From Pseudomonadota bacterium (lineage in GTDB: Bacteria > Pseudomonadota > Alphaproteobacteria > Reyranellales > Reyranellaceae), in contig JAFEFF010000214.1 of the NCBI GenBank assembly GCA_018240745.1, forward strand, positions 1-64,000: a stretch of 64,000 nt of DNA, given 5' to 3'. The stretch's first letter is position 1. The number at the start of each line of letters is the position of its first letter. Below the pieces are notes generated by a model. The model had not been told where the DNA came from. It was given only the letters and a program-made list of their open reading frames with translations, and did no database searches. The position numbers and the translations under genes were made by a program. This document shows, piece after piece, positions 62,806-64,000 of this stretch.

Positions 62806-64000
62806 ATGGCCAATCCCCCAGCAAATCCTGGGATCCTGCAGCTCGCTGCCGATCTGGCGGCGGGGCGCACCTCCTCGCGCAAGCTCACCGACGAGGCGAT
62901 CGCGCGCATCGAGGACCCCAAGGGCGAAGGCTCTCGCGCCTTCGTGAAGGTCTACAAGCAACAGGCGATCGCCGCGGCCGATGCCAGCGATGCCCAACGT
63001 AAGGCGGGGCTGGTGCCCGGTCCGCTCGCCGGCATTCCTGTTTCGATCAAGAATTTGTGTGACGTCGCAGGGGAGACCACGCTCGCGGGCTCCAAGGCGC
63101 TCGACGATGCGCCGCCCGCCCGGCAGGACGCACCGGTGGTGGCGCGGCTGCGCGCGGCCGGCGCGGTGATCGTCGGCAGCACCAACATGAGCGAGTTCGC
63201 CTTCTCGGGCGTCGGCTTCAACCCGCATTACGGCACGCCGGGCAACCCGGCCGACCGCAAGCGGGTGCCGGGCGGCTCTTCGTCGGGTGCGGCGGTTTCG
63301 GTCGGCGACCGCATGGCGGTGGCGGCGCTCGGCACCGATACCGGCGGTTCGGTGCGCATTCCGGCCGCCGTCTGCGGCATCACCGGCTTCAAGCCGACCG
63401 CGCGGCGCGTACCGATCGACGGCGTGGTGCCGCTCTCGACCTCGCTCGATTCGATCGGCCCGCTCGCCAACTCGGTCGAGTGCTGCGCCATCGTCGACGC
63501 GGTGTTCGCCGGAGAATTCCTGGCAGGGCCGATCACGATCCCGGATCCCGCGCCGCTCGCCGGCCTGCGCTTCGGGATCCCCAGGCAGTTCGTGATGGAC
63601 GAGCTCGACCCGACGGTCGCCAAGGCGTTCGACCGCGCCTGCAAGGCTCTGTCGACCAAGGGCGTGAAGGTCGAGCAGGTCGAGTTGCCGCAACTCAACG
63701 AGTTGCCGGCGATCAACGCCAAGGGCGGGTTCGCTGCGTCCGAAGCCTATGCCTGGCACCAGAAGCTGCTCGCCCGCCGCGGCAAGGACTACGACCCGAT
63801 CATCCATCCGCGCATCCTGCGCGGCCGGGAGATGAGCGCGGCCGACTACATCGACCTTCTGGCCGCGCGCACCGACCTGCAGAAGCGCGTCGCGGCCGTG
63901 ACCTCGAACTACGACGCCATCGTCATGCCGACCTGCGCCATCGTTGCGCCGACGCTCGACGAGGTCTCGACCCCCGAGGGCTTCACCGGAAAGAACCTCC
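62806..64000 (+). CDS. Amidase-signature enzyme (3' end outside the window)
   Basis: At least 398 residues, truncated by the window edge. Amidase-signature family: the Ser-cisSer-Lys triad is visible as Lys82 (SIKNLCDV), the Ser cluster of GGSSSGAAVSV (158-160) and nucleophile Ser182 (DTGGSVRIPA). Members hydrolyse amides such as nicotinamide analogues, indoleacetamide or allophanate, or act as GatA. The Gly-Ser signature and the lack of gatB/gatC beside it favour a free-standing amidase. SD AAGGAG precedes the ATG, 8 nt after acsA, so cotranscription is likely. Confidence 0.92.
   Translation, partial: MANPPANPGILQLAADLAAGRTSSRKLTDEAIARIEDPKGEGSRAFVKVYKQQAIAAADASDAQRKAGLVPGPLAGIPVSIKNLCDVAGETTLAGSKALDDAPPARQDAPVVARLRAAGAVIVGSTNMSEFAFSGVGFNPHYGTPGNPADRKRVPGGSSSGAAVSVGDRMAVAALGTDTGGSVRIPAAVCGITGFKPTARRVPIDGVVPLSTSLDSIGPLANSVECCAIVDAVFAGEFLAGPITIPDPAPLAGLRFGIPRQFVMDELDPTVAKAFDRACKALSTKGVKVEQVELPQLNELPAINAKGGFAASEAYAWHQKLLARRGKDYDPIIHPRILRGREMSAADYIDLLAARTDLQKRVAAVTSNYDAIVMPTCAIVAPTLDEVSTPEGFTGKNL

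Overview
The window is GC-rich (by eye about two thirds G+C), densely coded and in large part built of start/stop-overlapping gene pairs. Family content (several AMP-binding acyl-CoA ligases, a Liv-type ABC transporter, Tat-exported solute-binding proteins, a PrpF-family isomerase, a quinol-type NO reductase) and dispersed palindromes, including one that reads as VIPSEARDL in protein, suggest a soil or water alphaproteobacterium of the Reyranella/Bradyrhizobium type. That placement is inference. I saw no rRNA, tRNA, CRISPR array, transposase or phage gene.

Layout. 0.1-8.3 kb holds housekeeping and catabolic genes: alanine dehydrogenase, a PolB-like exonuclease, an orphan branched-chain-type binding protein, convergent DNA-repair genes alkB and xth, a PrpF isomerase, an FAD monooxygenase and a PEBP protein. 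8.3-9.9 kb is an accessory island: an AT-richer promoter region, three overlapping uncharacterised genes (two of them tandem paralogues), and a GH1 beta-glucosidase reduced to its two ends. 10-14.5 kb has an acyl-CoA synthetase, a NUDIX hydrolase, a small membrane protein and an orphan HyuB; a structured 469-nt gap follows. 15-22.6 kb has a VOC protein, an acyl-CoA ligase whose C-terminus is repeat-encoded, an oxidoreductase/thioesterase pair, an orphan peptide-type binding protein and an orphan tri-haem cytochrome c.

28.3-22.6 kb (minus strand) is a chain of a Tat-exported isoaspartyl-methyltransferase-like protein, a large polytopic spermidine-synthase-like protein, an exported alpha/beta hydrolase, a 47-residue ORF and a PLP dehydratase; the last four overlap by 4 nt each. 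37.3-28.7 kb (minus strand) is an acyl-activating and uptake locus: FadD-like ligase, LivG, LivH, LivM, binding protein, LivF and a PaaK-like ligase, with two composite palindromic elements between cistrons.

37.4-49.5 kb is a two-component system divergent from an RND efflux operon with one adaptor, one outer-membrane factor and two paralogous pumps of the heavy-metal type. 49.7-64 kb holds a quinol-type NO reductase, a TPR protein, aconitase, DinB, a VOC-hydrolase fusion, a PIN/ribbon-helix-helix toxin-antitoxin pair, nitroreductase plus a hidden 49-residue membrane ORF plus a polytopic membrane protein, acetyl-CoA synthetase and a truncated amidase.

Start codons were chosen from Shine-Dalgarno spacing, family N-termini and start/stop overlaps. 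Long open frames antisense to the real genes are frequent here because of the GC content and were discarded.
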